From assembly GCF_023544665.1 (NCBI RefSeq), contig NZ_JAMJFL010000014.1, positions 62,001 to 126,000 on the forward strand: a stretch of DNA of 64,000 bases, in the 5' to 3' direction. Of the stretch, positions 36,545 through 45,978 are shown in pieces (position 1 is the first letter of the stretch; each line of letters starts with the position of its first letter). Made by a program: the position numbers and the translations under genes. The notes beneath the pieces were generated by a model. It did not search any database, was not told the origin of the DNA, and saw nothing but the letters and a program-made list of their open reading frames with translations. This DNA comes from Streptomyces sp. YS415 (GTDB lineage: Bacteria; Actinomycetota; Actinomycetes; Streptomycetales; Streptomycetaceae).

Positions 36545-37375
36545 TCAGCCGTGGGCCAGCGCCTGGACCCGGTCCAGCGCGCCGTTGAACCGGTTGTGGT
36601 CGCCGACCGTCGGGCCGGTCGAGGTGTACTGCCACATGGTGTGGTGGCTCCAGCCGGCCGGCAGCGTGCCCACCGTGGAGGCGTACCGCGCGATCCACAG
36701 CGGGTTGCTGGTGCCGAAGCCGGCGTAGTTCCCCGTGCACTGCGTCCACCAGCTCGTCGCCGTGTAGATGACCGCGTCCCGGCCGGTGCGCGCCTTGTAC
36801 TGGTTCAGGAAGCCGCGGATCCAGGTGACCATGGCGCTCCGGGTCTTGCCGTAGCAGGCCGCGCCGTACGGGTTCCACTCGATGTCGAGGGCACCGGGGA
36901 GCGTCCTGCCGTCGCGGGACCAGCCGCCGCCGTGGTCCACGAAGTAGTCGGCCTGCGTTGCGCCGGACGAGGTGTCCGGGGTGGCGAAGTGGTAGGCGCC
37001 GCGGATCATGCCCACGGCGTACGAGCCCTTGTACTGCTGTGCGAAGTAGGGATTCGTGTAGTACGTGCCTTCCGTGGCCTTCGCATAGGCCCACTTCACC
37101 CCGCTGCTCCAGAGGGTCGGCCAGGCCACGTCGCCCTGATGGGAGGAGACGTCGACGCCTTCCGTCCGGGCGGCGCGGGTGTCCCGGGGCAGGCCGTGGA
37201 CCCCGTCGTGGACCGGGACGCCCATGCCCATGTGGGCGGAGCCCCGGGCGGGGGTGTCGGTACCGGCCGGGGAGGCGGGCCCCGCCGAGGCGGGGGCGGC
37301 GAACGCGAGGGACAGCGCGGTGGGCAGGAGGGCCGTGAGGCAGCGGCGGAGCAGTCCGGGTCTGTGCACACGCAC
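36545..37375 (-). CDS. secreted GH25-type lysozyme
   Basis: A 276-residue secreted muramidase of glycosyl hydrolase family 25. The signal peptide reads RRCLTALLPTALSLAFAAPASAG, cleaved near residue 30. The GH25 barrel starts at EGVDVSSHQGDVAW, with the catalytic acidic residues expected in GALDIEWNPYG and the first-strand Asp. WAYAKATEGTYYTNPYF and YHFATPDTSSGATQADYFV are typical. GTG 37375 is chosen because GGAGG lies six bases upstream. It cleaves peptidoglycan outside the cell, probably in self wall remodelling or attack on other bacteria. Confidence 0.93.
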   Translation of the reverse strand: MRVHRPGLLRRCLTALLPTALSLAFAAPASAGPASPAGTDTPARGSAHMGMGVPVHDGVHGLPRDTRAARTEGVDVSSHQGDVAWPTLWSSGVKWAYAKATEGTYYTNPYFAQQYKGSYAVGMIRGAYHFATPDTSSGATQADYFVDHGGGWSRDGRTLPGALDIEWNPYGAACYGKTRSAMVTWIRGFLNQYKARTGRDAVIYTATSWWTQCTGNYAGFGTSNPLWIARYASTVGTLPAGWSHHTMWQYTSTGPTVGDHNRFNGALDRVQALAHG

Positions 37376-37522
37376 AGCCTGCCTCCGAAGGCTCGGCGGC
37401 GCTCGGCGGGGAGACCCGGGGTGGCATGGCGTTGGCCCGCTGTTGGTCCGCCGTCGGACGATGCACAGGGGCGGGGGTCCGCCGCTGGTCCATGCCTGGG
37501 AAATACTGACGGAGCTGCGGCG

Positions 37523-38089
37523 ATGACGGCACGTGACGGAAACTTTCAGAACTGGGAAACCGAGGCAGGGGCTGACGTGCGCGAAGACGGAAACGGCGAC
37601 GGACGTCGAGTCGGATCCGGGGTGTCCGCGGAGCTGCCCGGGCGTGGCGTGGACCAGCCCGAGTTCCTGTCGCTGGAGCGGGAGTTGACCGTCCTGCTGC
37701 GGCGGGCGCGGGCCAGTCAGGGGGAGATGGCCCGCGAGGTCCATCCGGACCTGGAGTCGGCGGCGTACGGGCTGCTGATCCGCCTGGACGAGTGCGGGCA
37801 GCAGCGGGCGACGGAGCTCGCCGCGTACATCGGCGTCGGCAAGGCCACCATGTCCCGCCAGCTGCGCGCCCTGGAGGACCTCGGCCTGGTCGCCCGCGAG
37901 CCCGACCCGGCCGACGGACGGGCCTGGCTGGTCCACCTCACGGAGGAGGGCCGCCGCCGGGTGAGCAAGGTACGCACCGCCCGCCGGGCCCGCTACGCCC
38001 GCCGCCTCTCCGGCTGGGACCCGAGGGAGGTCGCGGAACTGGCCCGCCTGCTCAACCAGCTGAACGAGGAGATGGAAGGCCAGGGCTGA
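37523..38089 (+). CDS. MarR family transcriptional regulator
   Basis: A 188-residue winged-helix regulator. Residues 1-45 are a polar, charged extension. The MarR core follows: LERELTVLLRRARASQ, then the recognition region QRATELAAYIGVGKATMSRQLRALEDLGLV, and the wing REPDPADGRAWLVHLTEEG. The ATG at 37523 has GGAG nine bases upstream; later GTG codons at 37577 and 37622 are possible starts closer to the core. It is divergent from the lysozyme gene. Ligand and targets are unknown. Confidence 0.87.
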   Translation: MTARDGNFQNWETEAGADVREDGNGDGRRVGSGVSAELPGRGVDQPEFLSLERELTVLLRRARASQGEMAREVHPDLESAAYGLLIRLDECGQQRATELAAYIGVGKATMSRQLRALEDLGLVAREPDPADGRAWLVHLTEEGRRRVSKVRTARRARYARRLSGWDPREVAELARLLNQLNEEMEGQG

Positions 38090-38138
38090 CGCCCCCGGAC
38101 ACCGGCCGGCAGCCGGACCGAGGACGCGCACCGGCGGA

Positions 38139-38924
38139 TCAGAACTCCACGAACACCACCGTCGCGTCGTCGTGGGTCTTGCCGCGCCGGAGGAATGCCC
38201 GGTCGGCGTCGGCCAGTTCCAGCGCGCGGACCTGGTCGACGAGGGACTGGGCGCCTTCCTTGCGGACGACGTCGAAGAGGTCGGACCACTCCCCGGCGGC
38301 GAAGGTGTCCACCCAGCGGGTCGCCCCGTCGGTGAGGGCGGCCAGGGCGCGTACCTCGGCGCGGGGGAGGCTTCCGGTCACCGCCCGGGACGCCACCGAG
38401 GGATCGGCCGCGGCCGTGAAGAAGCCGCCCTCCTTGTTGCGCAGGCCCGCGTCGATCATCTCGTCCGTGGCCAGGGCGGACCGGGGCAGGAGGGAGAGGC
38501 GGTCGTCGAGGTACGGGGTGAGGGTGCCGTCCGGCGACTCCACCAGCAGGGCCGAGTCCGAGAGGATCAGGTACTCGACGGTCTCCGGTGACCAGCGGGC
38601 CATGACGACGGTTGCCTGGGGCGTGCGTGGGTGAGAAAGGTCACACGTTCCCCGGTGCGCCTCGGCGGTACGCGCGAGAGCGAGCGACAGGGCCTCGGCG
38701 AGGGGAACATCCGGGAGCGAAACGGTCAGTTCGGTCAGTGCCCCGCCGAGCCGCGCGGTGAACCAGGGAACGGAATGCAGACAGCCCGTGGCGCCCCTCG
38801 GCGGAGTCACCCCGTCGAGGACCACCACCGCGCCGCCCTGCCCGGAGGCGGGCAGTCCGACGCTTGCGAAGTCCTCGTTGGGGCGGGCGGCATCACCGGG
38901 CTCCGACACAAGTTCAGTACGCAT
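38139..38924 (-). CDS. PP2C-like protein phosphatase family protein
   Basis: A 261-residue protein with the PP2C/PPM fold in reduced form. Metal-binding aspartates are suggested in RPNEDFASV, VVVLDGVTPP, VRALAALTDGATRWVD and KTHDDATVVFVEF, the usual first, second, third and last motifs. It would remove phosphate from Ser/Thr, but the weak middle motifs leave room for a non-catalytic role. The start at ATG 38924 is preferred over an upstream TTG/GTG frame with no family likeness. It is separated from the conservon by a 301-base intergenic region. Confidence 0.78.
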   Translation of the reverse strand: MRTELVSEPGDAARPNEDFASVGLPASGQGGAVVVLDGVTPPRGATGCLHSVPWFTARLGGALTELTVSLPDVPLAEALSLALARTAEAHRGTCDLSHPRTPQATVVMARWSPETVEYLILSDSALLVESPDGTLTPYLDDRLSLLPRSALATDEMIDAGLRNKEGGFFTAAADPSVASRAVTGSLPRAEVRALAALTDGATRWVDTFAAGEWSDLFDVVRKEGAQSLVDQVRALELADADRAFLRRGKTHDDATVVFVEF

Positions 38925-39225
38925 CCGGCCAGTCTGCACGAGCCCTTCACACCGTTCGCCAAAGGCTGGCAACTATCGCGCAATTCGCGCCCGCACGCAG
39001 GTCAGGCGCCAGATTTGGGAGGGAATGATTCACTCCGCGCAGACGTGGTGGCGAATCCTGCCACCGCCCGCCGCGGACGTCCAACCGGCCCGCCGGGCAA
39101 GGCCGTCGCAAGCGCCACGGGAACTTGCCCGCCAACTCCCCTCCGGGGTTCACTCCTTCGGGTGGCGGGTCAGATGATGCGAGACCCCCGCCCACCGGCA
39201 CTGGGAGGGTCGGGAAGCGTACCGG
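38925..39225. other. intergenic region before the conservon
   Basis: About 300 bases between the divergent phosphatase gene and the conservon. It must contain the conservon promoter. A less GC-rich patch (GGAATGATTCACTC near 39021) stands out. No gene, palindrome longer than 6 bp or RNA was recognised. Confidence 0.35.
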
Positions 39226-42078
39226 GTGTATGCGCCAGTTGACGGAGCGTCACCCGGGCCCACGGGTACCACGAGTTCAGGAATGCGAGCACCGGTGCAG
39301 AAGACGCGGCCTCGTCGCTCAGGCAAGCAGAAGGTCTCCGCAGGGGGGCCGGAGCACACGCCCGACAGCACGGCAGGGACCGGCGCCACCTCGGCAGGCA
39401 AGGGCCGGCCCACCCACGTACGCAACCGGCTCTTCGTCGCCGTCGCCGTGGTCGCCGCCGCCATCGCAGCGGCCGGCGCCCCCTCGATTGTCACCGCCTC
39501 CGCGCAGGTGCACGACACCCAGGAGCTGGTGACCCTCTCCGAGCGCACCGAGGACGCCCTCGCCCTCGCGCACTCGCTCGCCGACGAACGCGACGAGGTC
39601 ACCTCCTACGTCGCCGCCGGGCGCCCCAAGTCCAAGGCGCCCTCCGAGCAGCGCAGCGCCCGCGTGGACCGCCTCGTCGAGGAGTTGCGCGCGAACCCCG
39701 ACACCCCCGCCTCCCTGCGGGCGGACCTGGACGACATCGCGGCCCTGCGCAGGGCGGCGCTCACCGGCAAGAGCACCGCCCTGGACACGCACAAGGCGTA
39801 CTCCGCCTCCCTCGGCGAACTCCACCGGCTCGCCGAGCAGCTGGCCGAGGACCTGCCGCCCCGCGCCGGCTCCGGCGCCCACGCCCTCGCCGAGCTCGAC
39901 ACCGCCGTACAGCAGGCCGCCTCCACCCGCGGACTGCTGCTCGCGGCCCTCAGCGTCCCGCGCACCACCCAGACCGTCATCGACCCCGTCACCGGCCTGC
40001 CGAGCACGGTCAGCTCCTCCTCCGACGCCGACACCGAGCAGCGCGACGCGCTCACCGCGGCCGCCCAGGAGTCCCGGCTGCGCTCCGACGCGGCCCTCGC
40101 CGACTTCCGCGAGACGGCCCCGAAGGAATCGGTGGCGTCCTACGACTCCACGGTCACCGGACCGGAGGCCGAGGCCGCCGAGAAGTACCTCGCCTCCCTG
40201 ACCGACCAGCCGACCCTCTCCGACGCCGAACTGCGCACCGGCGCGAAGAAGCTGGACGCCGCGCTCTCCGCCCGCGTCGAGATGATGCGCGGCGCCGAGT
40301 CCGCCCTGCACGACCGCCGCACCAAGGACCTCGCCCTCCTGCGTGACGACGACGTCACCGAGCTGGAGATCCGCGTCGCGATCCTCGGTTTCCTGGTGCT
40401 GCTCGCGATCGGCGTCGCCACCGGAATGGCCCGGGGCCTCACCCGCCCGCTGGCGGTGGTACGCCTGGGCTCCGCCCGGCTCGCGGGCGCCGAGGACCCG
40501 ACGGCGGAGGAGCCGGTCCGGTTCACCGGCCGCAAGGACGAGTTCGCGCAGGTCGTCGACTCCGTCAACACCCTGCACGCGCAGGCGGTCGCCCTCCACG
40601 AGCGCATCGCCACCCTGGAGTCCGACCGCAAGCACCTGGTGGGCCAGCGCCAGAAGATGGCCGACGCCCGCGAGGAACTCCGCGCCGAACTCGCCGAGTC
40701 CTCCGCCCAGCTGGAGCGGCTGCGCACCAGCATCGGCTCGACCTTCGTGAACCTCGCGCTGCGCACCCTGGGCCTGGTGGAGCGCCAACTGGCGGTCATC
40801 GAGGGCCTGGAGGAGCGCGAGCAGGACCCGGACCGGCTGAGCACCCTCTTCAAGCTCGACCACTTCGCCACGGTGATGCGCCGCCACAGCGAGAACCTCC
40901 TGGTCCTCGCCGGCACGGAGCACGTCCAGCACAGCGCGGGCCCGGTCCCGCTGGTGGACGTGGTCCGGGCGGCGGTCAGCGAGATCGAGCGCTACGAACG
41001 CGTCCGCATCGCCGCGCTCCCGCCCCACGCCCATCTCGCGGGCTTCGCTGCGGACGACCTCTCGCACCTGCTCGCCGAACTGATGGAGAACGCCACCGCG
41101 TTCTCCCCGCCCGACATGCCCGTCGAGGTCTCCGGCTGGCTGCTGGAGAACGGCGAGGTGATGCTCTCCGTCCAGGACGAGGGCATCGGCATGACGGACG
41201 ACCGCATGACCCGCCTCAACAGCCGCCTGGCCGACTTCGACCCCGAGGCCTCCTACGACCAGGAGGGCGAGGAGGGCCTGGGCCTCGGCCTCTACGTGGT
41301 GGCCCGCCTCGCCCACCGCCACGGAGTCCGGGTCCAGCTCCGGGAACAGAAGCAGGGCGGAGTGGCGGCGGTCGTCGTCCTGCCGAACGCGCTGCTGGCC
41401 CAGGCGGCCCCCACGGCGGTCCCGGCCCCGTCCGGCGTCCCGGCCCCCGGCGGCACCCAGAGCTTCTCCCTGCCCGGCGCCGACGCGGAGGCCAACTCCA
41501 ACGTCCTGCACGGCCGCGCCTCCCAGGGCGACCGCCTGGTGGAGCTGGCCGAGCAGGCCGTACGCAGGTCGGAGGAGGCCCCGGCGAAGACCCAGCCGGA
41601 GACCCAGCCGGAGATCCCGGCAAAGACCCCGCCGGAGACCCCGGCAGAGACCACGATGGAGCTCCTGGCCCCCGTACCGCCGGAGCCGGAGCCCGTAATG
41701 CCGGCGCCCGCAAAGCCGGACCCCGCACCGGATCACGCACCGGACCCCGCCCCGGACGCACCCGCCCCCGCCACCGGCGAGGACCCCCCACGGGAAGCCG
41801 AGACGGAACACGGCCGTGCCGACGAGGAGGACCGGCTCACCGCGAAGGGGCTGCCCAAGCGCACCCCGAAGATCACCGCGCCCGCGGAACCGCCCCGTCG
41901 GCTCGGCACCTCCGTCGACGCGGACGCCCTGCGCAGGAGGCTGGGCGGGTTCCGCCAGGGGGCGGCGGCCGGCTACCGCGACGTGGAAGCCGAAATCGCG
42001 GAGACGGGCCGCAGGGGAACGCCCGTCAGCGCATCCGAAGAAGCCACGGGGGGCACTGTCGAGGAGGCAAGCAGTTGA
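39226..42078 (+). CDS. cvnA: conservon sensor-like ATPase (CvnA type, nitrate/nitrite-sensor domain)
   Basis: A 950-residue membrane protein resembling a histidine kinase. Membrane segments are at ~67-92 and ~380-402, with an extracytoplasmic NIT (nitrate/nitrite sensing) helical domain between. HAMP is followed by a coiled region and a HATPase fold at ~610-720 (LLAELMENATAFSPPDMPVE, SVQDEGIGM, GLGLGLYVVARLAHRHGV). No typical phospho-acceptor H-box (HELRTPL) is seen. The last ~220 residues are proline/glutamate/alanine rich and likely disordered. GTG at 39226 has GGGAAG upstream; ATG 39283 is an alternative. It heads a cvnABCD set that resembles a eukaryotic-like G-protein relay at the membrane. 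Confidence 0.9.
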   Translation: MYAPVDGASPGPTGTTSSGMRAPVQKTRPRRSGKQKVSAGGPEHTPDSTAGTGATSAGKGRPTHVRNRLFVAVAVVAAAIAAAGAPSIVTASAQVHDTQELVTLSERTEDALALAHSLADERDEVTSYVAAGRPKSKAPSEQRSARVDRLVEELRANPDTPASLRADLDDIAALRRAALTGKSTALDTHKAYSASLGELHRLAEQLAEDLPPRAGSGAHALAELDTAVQQAASTRGLLLAALSVPRTTQTVIDPVTGLPSTVSSSSDADTEQRDALTAAAQESRLRSDAALADFRETAPKESVASYDSTVTGPEAEAAEKYLASLTDQPTLSDAELRTGAKKLDAALSARVEMMRGAESALHDRRTKDLALLRDDDVTELEIRVAILGFLVLLAIGVATGMARGLTRPLAVVRLGSARLAGAEDPTAEEPVRFTGRKDEFAQVVDSVNTLHAQAVALHERIATLESDRKHLVGQRQKMADAREELRAELAESSAQLERLRTSIGSTFVNLALRTLGLVERQLAVIEGLEEREQDPDRLSTLFKLDHFATVMRRHSENLLVLAGTEHVQHSAGPVPLVDVVRAAVSEIERYERVRIAALPPHAHLAGFAADDLSHLLAELMENATAFSPPDMPVEVSGWLLENGEVMLSVQDEGIGMTDDRMTRLNSRLADFDPEASYDQEGEEGLGLGLYVVARLAHRHGVRVQLREQKQGGVAAVVVLPNALLAQAAPTAVPAPSGVPAPGGTQSFSLPGADAEANSNVLHGRASQGDRLVELAEQAVRRSEEAPAKTQPETQPEIPAKTPPETPAETTMELLAPVPPEPEPVMPAPAKPDPAPDHAPDPAPDAPAPATGEDPPREAETEHGRADEEDRLTAKGLPKRTPKITAPAEPPRRLGTSVDADALRRRLGGFRQGAAAGYRDVEAEIAETGRRGTPVSASEEATGGTVEEASS

Positions 42079-42572
42079 CCGCGCCCAGTACCTTCGGACT
42101 GAGCAGTGAGGCCCGCAACCTGCACTGGCTGCTGACGAACCTGGTCGAGGAGGTGCCGGGCATCGAGTCGGTCGCCGTGGTCTCCTCGGACGGCCTGCTC
42201 CTGCTGTCCTCCGACCCGGACCGCAACGAGCAGGCCAAGGCGAAGCGCACCCGCACCGGCCCCCGGGGCTCCGCGGCCGACCTCGCCACCATCGTCTCCG
42301 GCATCGGCAGCCTCACCATCGGCGCCGCCCGGCTCATGGAGTTCGGCGGGGTGAAGCACACCATGGTCGCCATGGACGAGGGCAGCCTCTTCGTGATGTC
42401 GATCAGCGACGGCTCGCTGCTCGGGGTGCACGGCTCCGCGGAGTGCGACATGAGCGTGGTCGCGTACCACATGGCCCTGTTCGTCGGCCGTGCCGGCCAC
42501 GTCCTGACGCCCGAACTCCGCAGCGAGCTACGAAAATCCCTGGAAGCCGAGTCGACCGGGAGTCCCCGATGA
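42075..42572 (+). CDS. cvnB: roadblock/LC7 domain protein (CvnB type)
   Basis: A 165-residue protein with a roadblock/LC7 fold: LHWLLTNLVEEVPGIESVAVVSSDGLLLL in pieces, then LATIVSGIGSLTIGAARL and GSLFVMSISDGSLLGVHG. Such proteins regulate small GTPases, like MglB for MglA. The TTG start overlaps the cvnA stop (TTGA), so translation is coupled. It probably acts as activator or scaffold for the CvnD GTPase with CvnC. Confidence 0.93.
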   Translation: MTAPSTFGLSSEARNLHWLLTNLVEEVPGIESVAVVSSDGLLLLSSDPDRNEQAKAKRTRTGPRGSAADLATIVSGIGSLTIGAARLMEFGGVKHTMVAMDEGSLFVMSISDGSLLGVHGSAECDMSVVAYHMALFVGRAGHVLTPELRSELRKSLEAESTGSPR

Positions 42573-42991
42573 GCAGCAGCGCGCCGAAGAAGCTCCCCGT
42601 CCGCGGCGGCGACCGCAAGCCCGCCCGCGTGCGCCCCTACTCGCTCACCGGCGGCCGTACCCGCTTCGGACACGTCCTCCTCGTGGAGACGTTCGTCGCG
42701 AGCACCGCTGCGCTCGAAGCGGCGCCGGAGCGCCGGGAGCTGACGAATGGTTCCCTCAACACCCGGGTCATGCCGGAGATGCGGGCCATCGTCGAACTGT
42801 GCCGCCGTATGCGCACGGTGGCCGAGATCGCCGCGCTGCTCAAGATGCCGCTCGGCGTGGTCCGCGTGCTCCTGAGCGATCTCGCGGACCAGGGAAAGAT
42901 CCGTGTGTACGGCACCGGAACCGGTCACGGCACCGGCCGTCCGGACCGCGCTCTGCTCGAAAGGGTGCTGAGTGGACTCCGTCGTCTTTGA
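42569..42991 (+). CDS. cvnC: DUF742 protein (CvnC type)
   Basis: A 140-residue DUF742 protein. The N-terminal part is basic (PKKLPVRGGDRKPARVRPYSL), and the C-terminal half has a winged-helix look: MRAIVELCRRMRTVAEIAAL, then LKMPLGVVRVLLSDLADQGKI. The ATG overlaps the cvnB stop by four bases, and its end overlaps the cvnD start by 20 bases. It is part of the conservon complex; direct DNA binding has not been shown for the family. Confidence 0.93.
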   Translation: MSSSAPKKLPVRGGDRKPARVRPYSLTGGRTRFGHVLLVETFVASTAALEAAPERRELTNGSLNTRVMPEMRAIVELCRRMRTVAEIAALLKMPLGVVRVLLSDLADQGKIRVYGTGTGHGTGRPDRALLERVLSGLRRL

Positions 42992-43583
42992 AGACACCGA
43001 TGAGGACCTGAGGTCCTGGCAGACGGACCGCACCCGCGCCCCCGTCGCCACGAAGATCGTCGTGGCGGGCGGGTTCGGCGTCGGCAAGACCACCCTGGTC
43101 ACCGCGGTCTCGGAGATCACGCCGCTGCAGACCGAGGCGCTGATGACCGAGGCGAGCGAGGAGACCGACGACCTCACCGCCACGCCGGAGAAGCTGACCA
43201 CCACCGTGGCCATGGACTTCGGCCGCCTCACGCTCGACGACGACCTGGTGCTCTACCTGTTCGGCACGCCGGGCCAGCAGCGGTTCTGGTTCATGTGGGA
43301 CGACCTGGTGCGCGGCGCGATCGGCGCGGTCGTGATGGCCGACACCCGCCGCCTGAAGGACTGCTTCCCGGCGCTGGACTACTTCGAGAGCTGCGGGCTG
43401 CCGTACGTCGTCGCGGTCAACCACTTCGACGGCAGCGAGCGGTTCGAGCCGGAGGACGTGCGGGAGGCACTGACGATCCCCGCGCACATACCTGTCATGA
43501 TCATGGATGCGCGGCGCCGGATCTCGGTGATCGAGACCCTCCTGGCCCTGGTGGGCCACGCGCTGGACGAAACCCCCGAGTAG
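42972..43583 (+). CDS. cvnD: conservon GTPase (CvnD type)
   Basis: A 203-residue MglA/Arf-like small GTPase. The P-loop GGFGVGKTTLV is at ~33-43, the switch II region reads LFGTPGQQRFWFMWDDLVRG, and NHFDGS takes the place of the NKxD guanine motif. GTG start at 42972 lies inside the cvnC end. It likely cycles between GDP and GTP under control of CvnA/CvnB and relays a signal to the flavoprotein encoded next or to other targets. Confidence 0.93.
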   Translation: MDSVVFEDTDEDLRSWQTDRTRAPVATKIVVAGGFGVGKTTLVTAVSEITPLQTEALMTEASEETDDLTATPEKLTTTVAMDFGRLTLDDDLVLYLFGTPGQQRFWFMWDDLVRGAIGAVVMADTRRLKDCFPALDYFESCGLPYVVAVNHFDGSERFEPEDVREALTIPAHIPVMIMDARRRISVIETLLALVGHALDETPE

Positions 43584-43597
43584 GAGAACTGCCCCGC

Positions 43598-44845
43598 ATG
43601 CGGAAGATACTCGTCGTCGGAGCCGGCCAGTCCGGTCTCCAGCTCGCCCTCGGACTGCAGTCGAACGGGTACGAGGTCACTCTCATGTCCAACCGGACCG
43701 CGGACGAGATCCGCACCGGCCGGGTCATGTCGACGCAGTGCATGTTCCACACGGCCCTCCAGCACGAGCGCGATCTCCAGCTGAACTTCTGGGAGTCCCA
43801 GGCCCCGAAGATCGAGGGACTCGGCGTCTCGGTGGCCGCACCGGGCTCCTGGGCCGAGGGCCCCGCGGCCCGCGCCATTGACTGGCTGGGCCGGCTCGAC
43901 GGGTACGCCCAGTCCGTCGACCAGCGCGTGAAGATGGCCGGCTGGATGGAGACCTTCGCCCAGCGCGGCGGCCAGCTGGTCATCCACGGCGCGGCGGTCG
44001 GCGACCTCGACTACTTCTCCCGTACGTACGACCTGGTGCTGGTGTCGGCCGGCAAGGGCGAGCTGGTCTCCATGTTCGCCCGGGACCCGGAGCGCTCCCC
44101 GTACAGCGAGCCGCAGCGCGCCCTCGCGGTGGCCTACGTGCACGGCCTCGGCCCGCGCCCCGAGCACCCGGAGACGGACGCGGTCCGCTGCAACCTCGTG
44201 CCCGGCGTCGGCGAGCTGTTCATCATGCCGACGTTCACCACCTCCGGCCGCGCCGACATCCTGTTCTGGGAGGGCATACCCGGCGGCCCGCTGGACGTCT
44301 TCAAGGGCGTCAAGGACCCGGCGGAGCACCTCTCCCTGACCCTGGAACTCATGGAGAAGTACACGCCGTGGGAGTACGCGCGGGCGACGAAGGTCGAACT
44401 CACCGACGCGGGCGGCACGCTGGCCGGACGCTACGCGCCCACCGTCCGCAACCCGATCGGCCGGCTGCCCGGCGGCGGCCTGGTCCTCGGCGTCGCCGAC
44501 GTGGTCGTCGCCAACGACCCGATCACCGGACAGGGCTCCAACTCCGCGTCCAAGTGCGCGGCCGCGTACCTGGCGTCCATCCTCGAGCACGGTGACAAGC
44601 CGTTCGACGAGGAGTGGATGCAGGCCACCTTCGACCGCTACTGGGCGACCGCGCAGCACGTCACCAAGTGGACCAACGCGATGCTGGCCCCGCCGCCGGA
44701 GCACATCCTGAACCTGATCGGCGCGGCCGGGCAGCTGCAGCCCGCGGCGGACCGTTTCGCCAACGCGTTCAACGACCCGGCCGACTTCGAGAACTTCTTC
44801 TACGAGCCGGACAAGACCGAGGCGTACCTGGCGTCCCTGGCCTGA
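43598..44845 (+). CDS. FAD-dependent styrene/indole monooxygenase-like protein linked to the conservon
   Basis: A 415-residue flavoprotein of the StyA (styrene monooxygenase large component) type. The FAD-binding Rossmann fold is at the N terminus (KILVVGAGQSGLQLALGLQ). A mid segment LVLVSAGKGELVSMFARD and the second FAD contact near GLVLGVADVVVANDPITGQG follow. These enzymes usually receive reduced FAD from a separate reductase; none is encoded nearby. It starts 15 bases after cvnD with GGAG upstream and is probably the fifth gene of the operon. Conservons linked to cytochromes P450 are known; a flavin oxygenase here suggests a similar coupling. The substrate is unknown. Confidence 0.88.
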   Translation: MRKILVVGAGQSGLQLALGLQSNGYEVTLMSNRTADEIRTGRVMSTQCMFHTALQHERDLQLNFWESQAPKIEGLGVSVAAPGSWAEGPAARAIDWLGRLDGYAQSVDQRVKMAGWMETFAQRGGQLVIHGAAVGDLDYFSRTYDLVLVSAGKGELVSMFARDPERSPYSEPQRALAVAYVHGLGPRPEHPETDAVRCNLVPGVGELFIMPTFTTSGRADILFWEGIPGGPLDVFKGVKDPAEHLSLTLELMEKYTPWEYARATKVELTDAGGTLAGRYAPTVRNPIGRLPGGGLVLGVADVVVANDPITGQGSNSASKCAAAYLASILEHGDKPFDEEWMQATFDRYWATAQHVTKWTNAMLAPPPEHILNLIGAAGQLQPAADRFANAFNDPADFENFFYEPDKTEAYLASLA

Positions 44846-44846
44846 T

Positions 44847-45875
44847 TCAGCCGGGACGCACCGCGCCGAGGACCGGGTGGGCGGCCATCGGGGAGACCTT
44901 GATCTTCTCGCCCGTCCTCGGCGCCTCGATCACCTTGCCCTTGCCCAGGTACAGGGCGACATGCGTGGCGTCGCGGTGGTAGATCACCAGGTCGCCGGGG
45001 CGCAGCTCCTTCAGCGGCACCCTCGGCAGCCGCGCCCACTGCTCCTGGCTGGTGCGCGGGATCGGGGTGCCGGCGTGGTCCCAGGCCCGGGAGGTGAGCC
45101 CGGAGCAGTCGAACGTCCGCGGGCCCTCCGCGCCCCACTGGTACGGCTTCCCCAGCTGCCGCAACGCGTAGCGCACCGCCCGGTCGCCCGCCCGCGACGG
45201 CTTCCGCTCGCTGCTGAGCGCCCCGGACGTCACCAGGGTCCGCTGGGCCTTGTCGATGCCCTTGTTCTCCAGCGCGGCGACCTGCGAGAGCTGCGCGGGG
45301 GTGAGGGAGACCAGCAGCTCCTCGACCTCCTTCAGCCGCCCCTCGACCGCGTCCCGGGCCTTCTTCTGCCGCTCGGCGAGGGCGAGCTGCCTGTCGAGCG
45401 CGGTGCGTGCGGTGCGCGCCAGCCCGTCGGCCTTGCGCTCGGTCCCGGTCAGCCGCCCCACCGTCTCGGCCCGCTCCCGCGCCAACTGCCCGATCACATG
45501 CCCCTGGTCGAGCGCGTGCTGCGGATCACGGGCGAGCAGCAGCCGTACGTAGGAGGAGATCTCGGTGCTGTCCTGGTACTGCTGCCGTGCCAGCCGCCCC
45601 GCCGCGCCCCGGCTGTCGTGCAGGGAGAGGCGGGCCCGGGCGAGTTCCCCGTCCAGGCGCCTGACCTCGGCGCGCTGTTTCCTGAGCTTCTCCTCGGTGG
45701 CGTTGTAGGTCTCGGTGGCCCGCTCGGCGTCCCGGTACAGCCGCTGAAGGTCGGTCAGCAGCCGGGAGACGGACCGCTCGCCGGGCTCGGGGACGGCCGT
45801 GGCGGGCGCCGGTGCGAGGACGGCACCGGCCACCGTCGCCGCCGTGCACACCAGAAGCGGAAGCCTTCCTGACAC
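44847..45875 (-). CDS. secreted NlpC/P60 peptidoglycan endopeptidase
   Basis: A 342-residue secreted hydrolase. The signal peptide is LPLLVCTAATVAGAVLAPAPATA. Residues ~35-215 form a long coiled coil (RLYRDAERATETYNATEEKL; RAEVRRLDGELARARLSL). The C-terminal NlpC/P60 domain has catalytic Cys257 in FDCSGLTSRAW and His305 in DATHVALYLG. It should cut D-Glu-diaminopimelate bonds in wall peptides during growth or germination. GTG start at 45875 with GGAGGTGAT upstream. It is convergent with the conservon flavoprotein gene. Confidence 0.93.
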   Translation of the reverse strand: MSGRLPLLVCTAATVAGAVLAPAPATAVPEPGERSVSRLLTDLQRLYRDAERATETYNATEEKLRKQRAEVRRLDGELARARLSLHDSRGAAGRLARQQYQDSTEISSYVRLLLARDPQHALDQGHVIGQLARERAETVGRLTGTERKADGLARTARTALDRQLALAERQKKARDAVEGRLKEVEELLVSLTPAQLSQVAALENKGIDKAQRTLVTSGALSSERKPSRAGDRAVRYALRQLGKPYQWGAEGPRTFDCSGLTSRAWDHAGTPIPRTSQEQWARLPRVPLKELRPGDLVIYHRDATHVALYLGKGKVIEAPRTGEKIKVSPMAAHPVLGAVRPG

Positions 45876-45978
45876 GTCATCACCTCCGGTGCGGGGCAGC
45901 CCTTCTGCCCCGCACCGCGAGCATCCGGCGGACGCTCGTGGTGCGCGCGCCGGGTGTGCGCGGTTCGGCGCAACCGGG

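Noticed and set aside
39319-41811. 830-codon minus-strand frame opposite the conservon cvnA gene
   Set aside because: It is the antisense shadow typical of high-GC coding DNA; the plus frame has clear domains and a ribosome site.
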